DNA of 64,000 nucleotides from Candidatus Binatia bacterium (GCA_036563615.1 DATCMB010000009.1:1-64000), one strand, 5' to 3'; shown: positions 16,676 to 27,371, counted from the first letter of the stretch. The notes: a model not told the origin generated them from the letters alone. Made by a program: numbers and translations.

Positions 16676-17629
16676 GTGCGCGAGGCCAGAACTGCAAGCG
16701 GGCCCGGAGCACGGGCAGAGGCGTCCCGCGGCGCGGTGAGTCAGCAGCCGGGCTGGCTTCAGGTGCGCCGCCGCATCGCGCGCACGATGGCGATCACCGC
16801 GTTCGGGCTCGTCGCGCTCGTCGCGCTGATCGCGACCGGCCACGTCGATGCCAAGGGCGTCGCGATCCTCGTCCTGTTCTTCGTTCCCACGATCGTCGGC
16901 ATCGAGGTCGGCTACCACCGCCTGCTCTCGCACGGCGCGTTCTCGGCGCGCCCTGCGGCGCGCGCTGCGTTCGCGGTGCTCGGCGCGATGGCGATGCAGG
17001 GACCGCCGTCGTTCTGGATCACGACGCACCGTCGTCATCATCGCTTCGCCGACGAAGCGAAGGATCCACATGCCCCGAGCGAGCCCATGTCCCCGCTGCG
17101 CCGCTTCTGGCACCTGCACGTCGGCTGGCACTTCGATCGCGACGCCGTGATGATCCACGGGCTCGACTTCCTCCGCTACGCGCGCGACCTCGCGCGCGAC
17201 CCCGTGATCCAGCGCGTCGAGGCGCTCTACCCCCTGATCGTTGCCGCCGGCTTCGTCCTGCCCACGATCATCGGGGCGCTCGCCTACGGCACCGTGCAGG
17301 GCGCCGTGCTCGGCTTCCTCTGGGGCGGCCCGATCCGCATCTTCGCCGTCAATCAAGTCGTCTGGGGCACGAACTCGGTGTGCCACACGTTCGGCGCTCG
17401 GCCGTTCGAGAGCGGCGACCGCAGCACGAACGTCTGGTGGATCGCGCTGCTCTCGTTCGGGGCGGGATGGCACAACGCGCATCACGCGTTCCCGGGGTCG
17501 GCGCGTGATGGGTTCGGGTGGCGCGAGCCGGACTTCGGGTACTTGCTCGTGCGCGGGCTCGAGAGGCTGGGGTTGGTGTACGACGTGCACGTGCCGAACC
17601 CGGAGGCGATTCGCGCGCGGCGGCGGTAG
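16676..17629 (+). CDS. Fatty-acid (acyl-CoA delta-9-type) desaturase
   Basis: A membrane diiron desaturase of 317 residues. The three histidine boxes that bind the metals are YHRLLSH (80-86), HRRHH (118-122) and HNAHH (266-270), with hydrophobic pairs between them, as in stearoyl-CoA desaturases. The GTG at 16676 has ACGAGGG close upstream; a second GTG at 16736 would drop a 20-residue polar leader. A second, more divergent desaturase lies at 36.8 kb. This gene marks the last host-like sequence before the AT-richer island. Confidence 0.92.
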   Translation: MREARTASGPGARAEASRGAVSQQPGWLQVRRRIARTMAITAFGLVALVALIATGHVDAKGVAILVLFFVPTIVGIEVGYHRLLSHGAFSARPAARAAFAVLGAMAMQGPPSFWITTHRRHHRFADEAKDPHAPSEPMSPLRRFWHLHVGWHFDRDAVMIHGLDFLRYARDLARDPVIQRVEALYPLIVAAGFVLPTIIGALAYGTVQGAVLGFLWGGPIRIFAVNQVVWGTNSVCHTFGARPFESGDRSTNVWWIALLSFGAGWHNAHHAFPGSARDGFGWREPDFGYLLVRGLERLGLVYDVHVPNPEAIRARRR

Positions 17630-17998
17630 GTAGAGGGCGGCTGATTCCGACCTTAGTATCGCCGTGGCGGCGGCGACGTGCGCCGTCACGCGCCGTGTGA
17701 GCTGTACGACGTCGACGGGGTCTACGGCGGCAGCAAGGCGTTCCAGGAGGTGGCGTTCTCGTGGGCTGAGACGGGCAGTGGCGCTGCTGGGAGAAACATC
17801 CACGGGGAGCCTGGAGCCAGGGGACGCTCGGCGGCCACCACTCGAGGATTGGGCAGCGGCGGTCAACTGCCGCTGTGGAGACGCGCACCCAACCGCTGTC
17901 CACCGCGGGTGATACCAGATGCGTCAGTGGGTCTTGCCCGTCGTACAAAGATCGAGCTAGACGCGGGCATCCGAGCTTCTTTTTGCTTCGGCCCCCAG
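17630..17998. other. Left edge of the accessory island; no convincing gene
   Basis: About 370 bases. A frame starting at GTG 17678 runs in phase into the following giant gene and would add 107 residues. Its first 30 codons are GC-rich like the host, and the rest look non-coding (GGA, AGA, ATA, CTA codons and no recognisable domain). I read this as the junction between host sequence and island, probably holding the island promoter. A weak candidate is TTGCCC near 17935 with CTAGAC 17 bases later. No integrase or direct repeat is visible. Confidence 0.5.
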
Positions 17999-20900
17999 AT
18001 GCGCCGGTTCACACCCCCTCCGTCCACCGAGCACTTCCTCGACCGCATGGAAGTGGAGTTCTCGTCCCTGCTGCGGGGAAAGACGCTGCTGGGAGAGATC
18101 GTCCTCTCGCTGGATTCCTGCGACTTAATCGCCAGCCACCTGCGCGCCCTCATCGAGGAGGCTGGGCAGATTGCTGGCACTTCGTTCGTCACCGAGACAT
18201 GGCAGCTCGTGACCGGAACATGGCTGGTGAACGAGGCGTTCTACAACTTCGAGTCGGGAGAGTACTGGCCGCCGACGCTGCGGAAGATCGGTATCGTCGA
18301 CATCGGCAACTGTTCGACGAGGTTCGGTCAGGCGTTCCTCAAGCTCCTCCGCGACAGGGGCCTACCTCGATTCCATCGTCTGAAGACGCGTTGGCACTAC
18401 CTCGGGCCGATCCTCGGCCATTGCGGGATCCCGCGCTCGTGCTTGCCGGAGTTCTTCGAGAAGGTCCTGCCGCGCGCGGCCGAGCTTGGGATCGGTGACG
18501 GAGGATCCTTCGACGAGCTCCGCCTCGAGGCTACGCGCCTTTACCTGCGCCGTGCGACCGAGCGATTCATCGTGTTCGGCGATCGCATCGCCGAAGGCTT
18601 CGTCGAGCGTGCGCTCGACATGGACCGGCTGTGGCGCTTGCAAGGCTACCTGCCGGTGGCCGACGAGCTCGGCCTCCCTGCTCGCGTGGTCGAAGCGTAT
18701 CGCGAGTGGGCAGAGAAAGCCGGAATCGATCGCCGCACGCGTACGACGCGCGCGGCTCGATCGCTGCGCCGGCCCCAGCTCGGGCTCGATCCTCACGAAG
18801 GCGTCGTCCTCGATCTCCCCTCGCAGAAGCTCGAGCCCGACGAACCGGCACTTCAGTGGATCATCGAGCAGGACTCTCGAGGGCCTGTGCGCATCGACGC
18901 TCGCGCACTTCCGGGAGAAGAGCATACGCGGCCCGAGTCGGTCATCTTGGGCGAACCGTTCAGCTCCCTTCGCGTTCACGCGACGGTCAAAGGTTCGCAC
19001 GTCGCATCGTGGACCATCGAAGGCGTTACGCGACAAGCGCCGCTTCTCTTTTTCGATCCGGATTCGCTCAGGACAGTGCCCAGGCGCTCTCTTGGCGCGC
19101 AACTCGTCGGGATCGCCCATCCGCAACGGCTGCAGATCCGTGTGCGAGGCGAGGATGGCGAAGCGCCCGCGCGGATCGTCGAAGAGATCGCACGGCCGTT
19201 ACCTCTGTCGTGGTCGGATTTGCACGCATTCGTCTACGACCTGGCCGAAAAGGAGACTCTGCTCGTCGTCGACGACGCTGGCCAAGTGCAGCTCGAGGTC
19301 GAGCTTCAGGACGCGGTGGACTCACCGACCCTTGAGGCGGTCGAAGGCGACGAAGCCATCGCTCGTGACGACTGCCGGGTGTTCGTGGGCGCGGCTCCGA
19401 TCTTGCGACTTCCTCGCGTGTCTGCGCAGTCGCTGGCCGCCGAGCTCGAGGCGTGGTCGGTCGAGATGCGTTCGCTTGCCGAGGTCGACGGACCGCGCGA
19501 GGCCGAGATCGTTCCCCTTGCCGGAAAGGAGCATCTTGTTCAATCACAAAACTCGGCGCGCGGGGCGGCGATTCGCCTCGATGACCTCTTTGCAATGGGG
19601 GCCGCACCGTGGGGCGAGATGTCGCTTCGCGTGCGCGGGCCGCTCGGTCAGGACGCGCGCTTCCACCTGCGTATCATTCCCGAGCTCCAGATCGAGTGCT
19701 CCTGGCTGGACGGGCAGGGCATTCGTGATGAGGTTGAGTACACCATAACGACGCCGACCGGAGGCACGTTGCGCGGGGCTGTCGCGCCCGCCGGCCGCAA
19801 TCGCTGGACGACACGTGCACCGGCAACCGGCGAAAGGCTCGTTCTCGAGCTTCGAGGTCTGGGAGGCCGACCGCAGCAGATTCCGGTCGAGATCGGAGGC
19901 CGAACGCCAACCTGGGCGCTCTACGATCCTGCGGGCGGGCGTCATCTCATCCGGTGGGGTCGAGAGCCGTTCGCTTTGCCCATGCGCGATGCGGTCGCGA
20001 CCTCGCCGACGCTCCTGCTGCGGCTCGTCACCCCGCAGGGATTGCCGTGTCGAGCCGAATTGGTGGTCGCCGGGGCGGATTCCGATCTCTTCCGTTCGTC
20101 GTTGAGCTACGATGAGGGCGGCTTTTGCCGCTTCGACTTGCTCCCCGCCGTGACCGCTGCGTCGGCGAGTGGAGCTTCGCGGCTCGAGGTGCGCTGCGAG
20201 CTCGACCTCGGCGACCGAACGGTACTTCTGCGATGCGGAGAGCTAACCCAGACCTGGGCACCGTCGGGGTTCTCGTGCGACGTGGACGGTGATCGGTTGT
20301 GCTTCCATTGGCACGACCAGTTTCCTGTTGCCGAGCGCTGCATCGAGATCGTGTCATTGCTCACGCCGTGGAACGGCCCTCGGCATTTGCCGATCCCTGA
20401 CACGGCGCGAGACCGACACGAAGTCCTGGGAGTCGAGCCTGGAAGGTACCTCGCGAGCCTCGGGGTCCTGGACGGTTGGACGCAGGAATTCCAACGCGCC
20501 GCAGTTTCCGCGTTGACCGTCGACGTCGGCGATCCCGAGGAGTGGCGTCGCAAGGCTCGTTGGCCGGAAGCTCGCGGCGAATCCGAGATCGATCGAGGCT
20601 CGTGCGAGCAACCTGAGCTCAGCGACGGCTTGCGAGCCGGGGACACGGAAGCCGAAGCCACGGCGGTCCTGGCGACGGCGCTGATCGATCTCACCTCCGG
20701 AGCGACTTCGGCATCCGACATCTTCTCGATCGACGTTCCGGCGTCCACGGAATTTGCGCACAGGATTCTCGCGGCGCGCACGACCTTGGGGCGGGCCGAC
20801 TCGCCTTCGAGCGTGCTGCATGGGCTCGACCGGCTCCTGCAGCGGCTTCCTCCGAGTTGCACGCTTGCCGCGCTGACCGGGTTCGAGGGGCAGTTCGAAG

Positions 20901-21985
20901 GTCGTGCGCTGCTTGAGAGCGGAGTGTTCGCGCGCGGCGCAGCACTGCGCGCGGAGCTCGGGGCCAACGAGGAGGCCCGTCGTCGAATGGGGCCGGATAC
21001 GATGGAGAGCCTGTGGCGGCTGTGGCCGCCGCTTGGACTTTGGGCGGATACGATCCTGCTCGAGGTCGCTCCGCTCGACGCGGCTCGACGGATCGAGGCG
21101 AATCTTGGTGCCGAAACGGTGAAGCGCGTCTGTGCCGTCGCGCCGGGCGCCCTCCTCGGCTTCAAGACACGAGCCGGGGACGAGCTCTTTCGCGCACGTG
21201 TGGGTCGTATTGTGAGTGGCGAGGAACTCGGGCCCTTCGCCGTCGAGTCCTTTTCGCCGGGCGTCTCCGTGGAGATTGTCCTCGAAGACGGTGGCAAGGC
21301 GCTCGTTCAGCGGCAGCCCGATGGCGCATGGACGTTCGAGGAAAGCGATGGTGAAGGCCTACCGGACGTGATCGCCTCACTCCCGGCAAATGTGCTTGCC
21401 GATGCGGTGCTGGTGGTCTCTTATGGTCGCGATTGCCCTTTGTTTGGCGGTCCGCCCGAGTACCAGATTCTCCAACTCGTTCGCCGCCAGCAACGTGCGG
21501 TTCTGCGGCAGATCGAGGACCACTCTCGGCTTCCGGTAGAGGCCGTCGGTCCGGCCGCGTTCGTGGCTGCGAATCTCGCGTGGTGCTTGCGTGCCAATGA
21601 GACCGTCGTGAAGCGCCTCTCGGATTTGTGTGCCGAGCTCGTGCCCGATCTCGCGGTCTTCATGGAGTCCAGCGTGAACGGCGGTCTGTCGAGGTGGACC
21701 GTTCAAGCTCTGCGGAAACGCTGGATTCCCAACGCACACCCGGAGCCTCTCTACGCGGTACCGCTCGTCTGTGGTGCGGCCGTCGCGACCATGCTGTGGC
21801 GTGGTCTCGGCCGCAGCGCGCTGTTCCCGATCAGCGAGGAGATGCTCGACCGCATCCTGCCGACCTTGATCGAGTGCGTGCCGGAGCTTGTTGCCCACGA
21901 CCTCATGATGGTGTGCCTCGCGGAGGCAACGTCATCCGCCCGAAGGTGGCCGAATGCCGATCGATCCGTCCAAGCTGACGCGTAA
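17999..21985 (+). CDS. Giant protein of unknown function partnered with a DUF1998 helicase (DruH-like candidate)
   Basis: About 1,328 residues from the ATG at 17999, or 1,435 from an upstream GTG at 17678. The first 350 residues look alpha-helical, with a conserved-looking stretch LGHCGIPRSCLPEFFEKVL. Residues from about 350 to 950 look like serial beta-sandwich units (repeated short beta strands with RGPLGQDARF, TPTGGTLRGAV, TPQGLPCRAEL). The C-terminal 350 are helical again. I see no Walker motif, nuclease motif, signal peptide or membrane segment. Its end overlaps the helicase start by 32 bases, so the two are translationally coupled. Codon use is AT-richer than the host genes. The size, order and partner resemble DruH of type III Druantia, an anti-phage system; this is architecture-based inference, not an alignment. 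Confidence 0.7.
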   Translation: MRRFTPPPSTEHFLDRMEVEFSSLLRGKTLLGEIVLSLDSCDLIASHLRALIEEAGQIAGTSFVTETWQLVTGTWLVNEAFYNFESGEYWPPTLRKIGIVDIGNCSTRFGQAFLKLLRDRGLPRFHRLKTRWHYLGPILGHCGIPRSCLPEFFEKVLPRAAELGIGDGGSFDELRLEATRLYLRRATERFIVFGDRIAEGFVERALDMDRLWRLQGYLPVADELGLPARVVEAYREWAEKAGIDRRTRTTRAARSLRRPQLGLDPHEGVVLDLPSQKLEPDEPALQWIIEQDSRGPVRIDARALPGEEHTRPESVILGEPFSSLRVHATVKGSHVASWTIEGVTRQAPLLFFDPDSLRTVPRRSLGAQLVGIAHPQRLQIRVRGEDGEAPARIVEEIARPLPLSWSDLHAFVYDLAEKETLLVVDDAGQVQLEVELQDAVDSPTLEAVEGDEAIARDDCRVFVGAAPILRLPRVSAQSLAAELEAWSVEMRSLAEVDGPREAEIVPLAGKEHLVQSQNSARGAAIRLDDLFAMGAAPWGEMSLRVRGPLGQDARFHLRIIPELQIECSWLDGQGIRDEVEYTITTPTGGTLRGAVAPAGRNRWTTRAPATGERLVLELRGLGGRPQQIPVEIGGRTPTWALYDPAGGRHLIRWGREPFALPMRDAVATSPTLLLRLVTPQGLPCRAELVVAGADSDLFRSSLSYDEGGFCRFDLLPAVTAASASGASRLEVRCELDLGDRTVLLRCGELTQTWAPSGFSCDVDGDRLCFHWHDQFPVAERCIEIVSLLTPWNGPRHLPIPDTARDRHEVLGVEPGRYLASLGVLDGWTQEFQRAAVSALTVDVGDPEEWRRKARWPEARGESEIDRGSCEQPELSDGLRAGDTEAEATAVLATALIDLTSGATSASDIFSIDVPASTEFAHRILAARTTLGRADSPSSVLHGLDRLLQRLPPSCTLAALTGFEGQFEGRALLESGVFARGAALRAELGANEEARRRMGPDTMESLWRLWPPLGLWADTILLEVAPLDAARRIEANLGAETVKRVCAVAPGALLGFKTRAGDELFRARVGRIVSGEELGPFAVESFSPGVSVEIVLEDGGKALVQRQPDGAWTFEESDGEGLPDVIASLPANVLADAVLVVSYGRDCPLFGGPPEYQILQLVRRQQRAVLRQIEDHSRLPVEAVGPAAFVAANLAWCLRANETVVKRLSDLCAELVPDLAVFMESSVNGGLSRWTVQALRKRWIPNAHPEPLYAVPLVCGAAVATMLWRGLGRSALFPISEEMLDRILPTLIECVPELVAHDLMMVCLAEATSSARRWPNADRSVQADA

Positions 21986-24900
21986 TCTGAAGCGTGACTA
22001 CAGGAGCTATTTAGAGAGTCGATTTTTCTTCAAGTCGGAGTCGTTGCGAGCTCAGTTTAGCGAGCAGATCGCGGCCGACGACCGACTGTTCTCGGGGCCG
22101 TATCTCGAGCTCAATCCCCCCTTCGCGACCGGCAAAACGGTTCGCCAGCTTGCCGCCGAAGGCGCGTTGTCGTCGAGCCTCGTCGACCTGAATCCCGAAG
22201 CCCTGCCGCCGGACCGTCCGCTGTACCTCCATCAGGAGCGCGCGATCGAGCGCATGGCGGTGGGGCGCAACGTCCTCGTCGCGACAGGTACGGGAAGTGG
22301 CAAAACGGAAACGTATCTTCTCCCGATCCTGAGCCACCTGCTCGAGGAGCGCCGCGCGGGGACCCTTTCGCAAACCGGCGTCAGGACGCTCCTGCTCTAC
22401 CCAATGAACGCCTTAGCGAACGACCAGCTACGGCGGATACGAACGTTGCTCACCTTCTGTCCGGACATCACCTTTGGGCGTTACATCGGTGAAACGCCAC
22501 GCCGCTCGGAAGATGCGCGACGGCTCTTTCGCAAGCTCTGGCTCAACGAGCCGATGCTGAGGAACGAGCTCAAGAGCCGCGAGGAGATGTGGGAGCGTCC
22601 TCCGCACATTCTCGTGACCAACTTCGCGATGCTCGAGTACCTGCTCGTGCGTCCGCAAGACAGCCCCTTTTTCGCTCCGGAGGCGGCATCGCTGTGGCGT
22701 TTCCTGGTCTTGGACGAGGTGCATTCGTACGACGGCGCGAAGGGCACCGAGATCGCCATGCTGCTGCGGCGGCTAAAAGCCCGTGCAGGAATCGCGACGA
22801 CCGGTCAGCTCCGGTGCGTGGGAAGCAGCGCGACGCTCGGCGGAAGCAACCGCGACCGAACCGATGTCGCTAGCTTCGCGTCCGCGCTGTTCGGTGAACC
22901 TTTTGGTCGCGACCCAGAGTCCGGTGCCATCGATGTGATCGAAGCGGTGCGCATCGCACCACCGCGAGAGGCTGACGAACGACCCGGGAGCGCCGCAGGC
23001 TTCTACTCCCGCCTTGCCTCTCTGGTCGAAGGCGACGCGATCTCTTTCGACGCGCTCTCGGCTGTTCTCTACGACGGGGAGGCGAATCTCCCGCCGGATG
23101 TCGCCGAGCGCGCTCTCGAAGCCCTTCGAGCAGTAGGTGCGCCACCTACGGCGGCTTCGACGCCCGATGCCCGACAAGGTGACGAGTGGGATTGGGGCGT
23201 GAACGAGCCGAGCGGCTCCACTGGCCATACTTCGCTTGCTGACGTCGACATCAGCGCTGGTCTCTACGAGATTCTCCGCGCGGACGCTCGGATACGGCTC
23301 CTGCGCGAGGCGTGCGCACACGGTCCGCGAGAGGTGGGAGAGGTCGCCGAGAAAGTATTTGAAGAGGAACCTCTGGAAAGGCCAGCTCGGCTCAACGCGT
23401 TGCTGGCGCTGATCTCGTTGGCCACGCGTGCCTCTGGTGGCGCCACACGCGCTCCGCTCCTCACTGCGCGCTACCACTTCTTCGTCAGGGCTCTCGAAGG
23501 CGGCTTCGTGTGCCTCGGTGATCACGACGGACGTGGTCCGCGTTTGCATTTGGAGCGGCGAAAGACCTGCGCCTCTTGTGAGGGTCTCGGAGTGTTCGAG
23601 ATCGGCGCGTGCAGGCGGTGCGGCGAGGAAATTCTTGTCGGAACGTTGAGCGACGAGAGCGGTGTTGTCCGCCTCAGCAGCGAAGATCCGACACAGGCGG
23701 CGCTTCTTGAAGAGGAACGCGGAAAACGTGCGTTCTTCTCTTTGCGCGTCTGGACCGCGCCCGCGGAAAACGAGGACGAGCTCGCCTTGGACGAAGCGAA
23801 TCCGGCCGGGCTCGGTGACGACACAAGTGCTCGTCCTGCGTCGCCTCTAGAATGCGCGGAGTCGCCTGCGGAGAGAGCTGCAGCGGCAAGGAGCTCAAGC
23901 GCCGGCACGCCCGAGTTTCCCCGCGTCCGCCTGTGCCGTGCCTGCGGTGCCGTGGAGGTCCCTGATCGACCTCTCCTCTGCGGCTGCCCCGAGGAGGCAG
24001 CGATTGAGGTCACCCGGTTACCGAGTCGGGGCCGTGAGCTTCAGCAATGTCCGTCGTGCGGCTCGCGGTCGCTGCAGCGCGACGTTCTTCAAACGCTCTA
24101 CACCGGAACCGATGAGCCGGTGGCCGAGGTGGCGACGACGCTCTTTCAAGTCCTGAACGAAGGCGTCGTCCGGCACGGAGAGCCGAAGAGGAAGCTCCTC
24201 ACTTTTTCCGACAGCCGGCAGGACGCGGCGTACTTCGCGCCTTACCTCGAGACGCTCTATCGCCGTGCGCTTCGCTCTCACATGATCCTGTCGGTCGTTG
24301 AGAGGAGCAACCGTCCCGTTCCGATCGGTGACCTCGCCCAACGACTGGTTACGATGGTGGAGAAGCAAGAGTGGCTCGGTCGGAGCGCGACCACGGGCGA
24401 CATCGAGCGAGAGGTCTGGGGATGGCTGCTCGCTGAGCTGATGCATTCCGCGAAGGATCGCCGTGGCCTCGAGGCGATGGGGCTCGTCGACTTTCGCCTT
24501 CGGCGACGTTGCGACGTGCTTCCACCACAGCCCTTATTCAAAGCGCCATGGCTGCTGTCGCCGGAGGAGGCGTGGTCGGTGGTGCAGATTCTGGTCGACA
24601 GCCTTCGCGACGCGTACTGCATGACGCTCGTCGCGGACGTTCGGCCCGACGCGGCGGTGTTCGCTCCCGCACGCGCAGGGCGCAGCGTTGTTCTCCAGCG
24701 TGCCCCGAATGACAGGTATTCCCTTGCCTGGTGCCCGCAAAGAAGGGAGAGCTCGAATGCAAGGCTGGATTATTTGCGACGACTCGTCGAACGCCGCCAG
24801 ATACCTCTTTCCGACGATCAGCTGCGCACGTTCCTGCGCGAGATGTTCGATCGCTACATGACGCGCGCGGGGAGTTCGTTCCTGCTTGCGTACATGGACC

Positions 24901-27320
24901 AGCCAGCGTCGCGACACGGTGGCGGTATTCTCTACTCGCTTCGACCTCACGAATGGGAGGTTGTTCCCGCCGGTATGCTGAAGCAGTTCCGTTGTAACCA
25001 CTGCGGAATCTTTTCGGCGCACTCGGTCTCGGGTGTCTGTCCGACCTACCGCTGCGAGGGGACATTGGAAGAGGTTCAGGACGCAGAGCGCTTCGATGCG
25101 CGCGCACACGTCCGAGATCGCTATCACCGCATGCGCGAGATCTGGATGGTTGCTCGCGAGCACACGGCCCAGCTCGACTCGCTCTCTGCCGCGGAAACGC
25201 AGAGTCGGTTCAGTGACGGAGACATCGACGTCTTGAGCTGCTCGACGACGTTCGAGCTGGGTGTCGATTTGGGCGAGCTCGATACGATTCTCATGCGCAA
25301 CATGCCTCCGACGCCGGCCAACTACGCGCAGCGCGCCGGGCGTGCGGGGCGACGACTCGGCGCTGCCGCAGTCGTGGTGACGTACGCTCAGCGCCGCTCG
25401 CACGATCTTTCGTTCTTCCGTGCCCCGTTGCGAATGATCTCCGGCCGCGTTCGGCCGCCAACCTTTCGACTCGACAACCTGCAGATCGTTCGGCGTCACC
25501 TGTTCGCCACTGCGTTCGGCAGCTTTTTTCAGCACGATCCGTCTGCGTTCGGCTCGGGCGATGCGGCAGCTCTGTTGCAACGAACCGAACCAGGCGAGGA
25601 CGGTGTCGCTCGCTTCGAGCGCTACCTGCGGGAGCGTCCGTCAACATTGGCCCGTGAGCTCCGAGTAGTTGTCCCTCCCGAGTTGTCCGAAGTGCTCCAG
25701 TTGGATTCTTGGGGCTGGGTCGATGAGCTGATCGGCACTCGAGAGGAATCTCGGAGAGTATCTCTGCGAGATGTCCAGGCGGAGTTTGAAACCGACTGTC
25801 GACGCTACCGCGAGGCCGAGATCGGCGCATCGGAGGCGAGGCAGCACAAGAAGGCTGCCCTTTTTCAGTACCTTCGCCACACCGTCGAACGCCGCCCGCT
25901 GCTCGGTGTACTCGCAAACCGTGGGCTATTTCCGAAGTACGGTTTCCCCGTGGATGTCGTAGGCCTGGCGATCGATCCGCAGGCGCGCAAAGCGGCTTCG
26001 GATTCAGGGGAGGAGATCGGCTTGGATTTGACGCGCGATCTCGCCTTGGCGATCGCCGAGTACGCTCCAGGAGCCGAGGTCGTCGCTGCGGGACATGTCT
26101 GGCGATCGGCAGGTCTCAAGGTCCTTCCGGAGCGCCGCCTGGAGGAGACGAGATACTTCGAATGCGATTGCGGCACCGTCGTGACCGCGCGCGGGACGAA
26201 CGAAATTACCGAGTGCTCAGGCTGTGGCCAGGCGGTGCAACGAGGGATGCGTCGCTACATCCGTCCCGAGTTCGGCTTCGTCACGAGCGACGAGAAGCCG
26301 CGACGCAGCGGTACCCGTCGCCCGGAACGCCAGTATGCGAGCCGCATCGCCTTCGAGAGCTACGTTGGGGGTGCGGCCCCTGAGTTCATTGAGCGCTGGC
26401 CCGGGTTGCGTATCGGGCGACCGCTCGTCGGCCGCTTCCTTACGATCAATAAAGGTCGGGGAGTTGGTTTTCGGCTTTGCCAAGATTGCGGCTTCGCCGA
26501 GCCGGTGATCCTAGCTTTGAGGCGCTCTCGCTCGCGGGAGCATCGCAGGCCACACGGTGGGATGTGCCGTGGGCAGCTGACATGGGGGGTGGACCTCGGT
26601 CACGACTTCCTAACCGATGTTCTGGAACTTCGCATCGATCCAGCTCTCGCGCCATTTCCGAGTAACTGGGCGTCGATCGCCTACGCAATTCTCGAGGGCG
26701 TGACGCAGGCCCTGGGAATCCGCCGAGAGGATCTGAATGCGACCTGGCGGCGCGGACGCGACGACAATGGTTGCGTGTTCCTGTACGACGCCGTGCCGGG
26801 CGGGGCCGGTCACGTGGCCCGCATCTACGAGCACATGCCGAACGCGCTCGCTGAAGCACTGCGAAGGGTATCGGAGTGCTCCTGTGAGGAAACGACTAGC
26901 TGCTACGAATGCCTTCGCTCGTTCGGAAACCAGCGGTTTCACACGCAGCTGTCGCGAGGCGTGGCGAAGACGTTCTTGGAATCCGTGCTGGGTGTAGCGG
27001 CGGTGGCGGCGCGCCGGCGGCGACAGCCTGCCGGCGCCGAACAAGCCGTCTTGTCTCTCATCAATGACGAGGAGCTTCGAGAGGCGATCCAGCAGCTTAT
27101 CGCTGGTGGAACACCACTTCCGCAGGTTGGGTACGAGGTAGTTGATGGGACGGGGCGCGTTGTCGCAGAGCTCGAGGTGGCCTGGCCCTCTGCTCGTGTT
27201 GGCGTGTACGTCGATCCAGTCGACGAAGTGGAGACACTTGGTCATTGGACACTGTTCGCAGTGAAGTCTGCATGCGAGCAGTTAGACGACATTCGCCGTG
27301 CACTATCTGTAGCTGCTTAA
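21954..27320 (+). CDS. Giant DEAD/DEAH-type SF2 helicase with DUF1998 (DruE-like candidate)
   Basis: 1,788 residues. The helicase core has Walker A TGTGSGKT (111-118), YPMNALANDQ, TNFAMLEYLL, the DEVH box (254-257), SSAT (291-294), FSDSRQDAAY, STTFELGVDLGELD and motif VI QRAGRAGRR near 1126-1134. Several CxxC zinc-ribbon-like pairs (CASCEG/CRRCGE, CRACG, CPSCG, CNHCG, CDCG/CSGCG, CQDCG) are spread through it. The DUF1998 region ends with CSCEE...CYECLRSFGNQ at about 1640-1660. The last 100 residues contain VAELEVAWPSARVGVYVD, which could be a degenerate nuclease-like fold. This layout is that of DruE/DrmA-type phage-defence helicases. The ATG has AAGGTGG upstream. Confidence 0.88.
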   Translation: MPIDPSKLTRNLKRDYRSYLESRFFFKSESLRAQFSEQIAADDRLFSGPYLELNPPFATGKTVRQLAAEGALSSSLVDLNPEALPPDRPLYLHQERAIERMAVGRNVLVATGTGSGKTETYLLPILSHLLEERRAGTLSQTGVRTLLLYPMNALANDQLRRIRTLLTFCPDITFGRYIGETPRRSEDARRLFRKLWLNEPMLRNELKSREEMWERPPHILVTNFAMLEYLLVRPQDSPFFAPEAASLWRFLVLDEVHSYDGAKGTEIAMLLRRLKARAGIATTGQLRCVGSSATLGGSNRDRTDVASFASALFGEPFGRDPESGAIDVIEAVRIAPPREADERPGSAAGFYSRLASLVEGDAISFDALSAVLYDGEANLPPDVAERALEALRAVGAPPTAASTPDARQGDEWDWGVNEPSGSTGHTSLADVDISAGLYEILRADARIRLLREACAHGPREVGEVAEKVFEEEPLERPARLNALLALISLATRASGGATRAPLLTARYHFFVRALEGGFVCLGDHDGRGPRLHLERRKTCASCEGLGVFEIGACRRCGEEILVGTLSDESGVVRLSSEDPTQAALLEEERGKRAFFSLRVWTAPAENEDELALDEANPAGLGDDTSARPASPLECAESPAERAAAARSSSAGTPEFPRVRLCRACGAVEVPDRPLLCGCPEEAAIEVTRLPSRGRELQQCPSCGSRSLQRDVLQTLYTGTDEPVAEVATTLFQVLNEGVVRHGEPKRKLLTFSDSRQDAAYFAPYLETLYRRALRSHMILSVVERSNRPVPIGDLAQRLVTMVEKQEWLGRSATTGDIEREVWGWLLAELMHSAKDRRGLEAMGLVDFRLRRRCDVLPPQPLFKAPWLLSPEEAWSVVQILVDSLRDAYCMTLVADVRPDAAVFAPARAGRSVVLQRAPNDRYSLAWCPQRRESSNARLDYLRRLVERRQIPLSDDQLRTFLREMFDRYMTRAGSSFLLAYMDQPASRHGGGILYSLRPHEWEVVPAGMLKQFRCNHCGIFSAHSVSGVCPTYRCEGTLEEVQDAERFDARAHVRDRYHRMREIWMVAREHTAQLDSLSAAETQSRFSDGDIDVLSCSTTFELGVDLGELDTILMRNMPPTPANYAQRAGRAGRRLGAAAVVVTYAQRRSHDLSFFRAPLRMISGRVRPPTFRLDNLQIVRRHLFATAFGSFFQHDPSAFGSGDAAALLQRTEPGEDGVARFERYLRERPSTLARELRVVVPPELSEVLQLDSWGWVDELIGTREESRRVSLRDVQAEFETDCRRYREAEIGASEARQHKKAALFQYLRHTVERRPLLGVLANRGLFPKYGFPVDVVGLAIDPQARKAASDSGEEIGLDLTRDLALAIAEYAPGAEVVAAGHVWRSAGLKVLPERRLEETRYFECDCGTVVTARGTNEITECSGCGQAVQRGMRRYIRPEFGFVTSDEKPRRSGTRRPERQYASRIAFESYVGGAAPEFIERWPGLRIGRPLVGRFLTINKGRGVGFRLCQDCGFAEPVILALRRSRSREHRRPHGGMCRGQLTWGVDLGHDFLTDVLELRIDPALAPFPSNWASIAYAILEGVTQALGIRREDLNATWRRGRDDNGCVFLYDAVPGGAGHVARIYEHMPNALAEALRRVSECSCEETTSCYECLRSFGNQRFHTQLSRGVAKTFLESVLGVAAVAARRRRQPAGAEQAVLSLINDEELREAIQQLIAGGTPLPQVGYEVVDGTGRVVAELEVAWPSARVGVYVDPVDEVETLGHWTLFAVKSACEQLDDIRRALSVAA

Positions 27321-27371
27321 AACGTCGATTTCCAGGCGATCGGGGATCGACTTGGACGCGCGAGATCGTGA

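Noticed and set aside
18486-19748. Long open frames on the plus strand inside the giant first island gene
   Set aside because: They are shadow frames with Arg/Ser-rich nonsense composition; the 17999-21985 frame keeps protein-like composition throughout.
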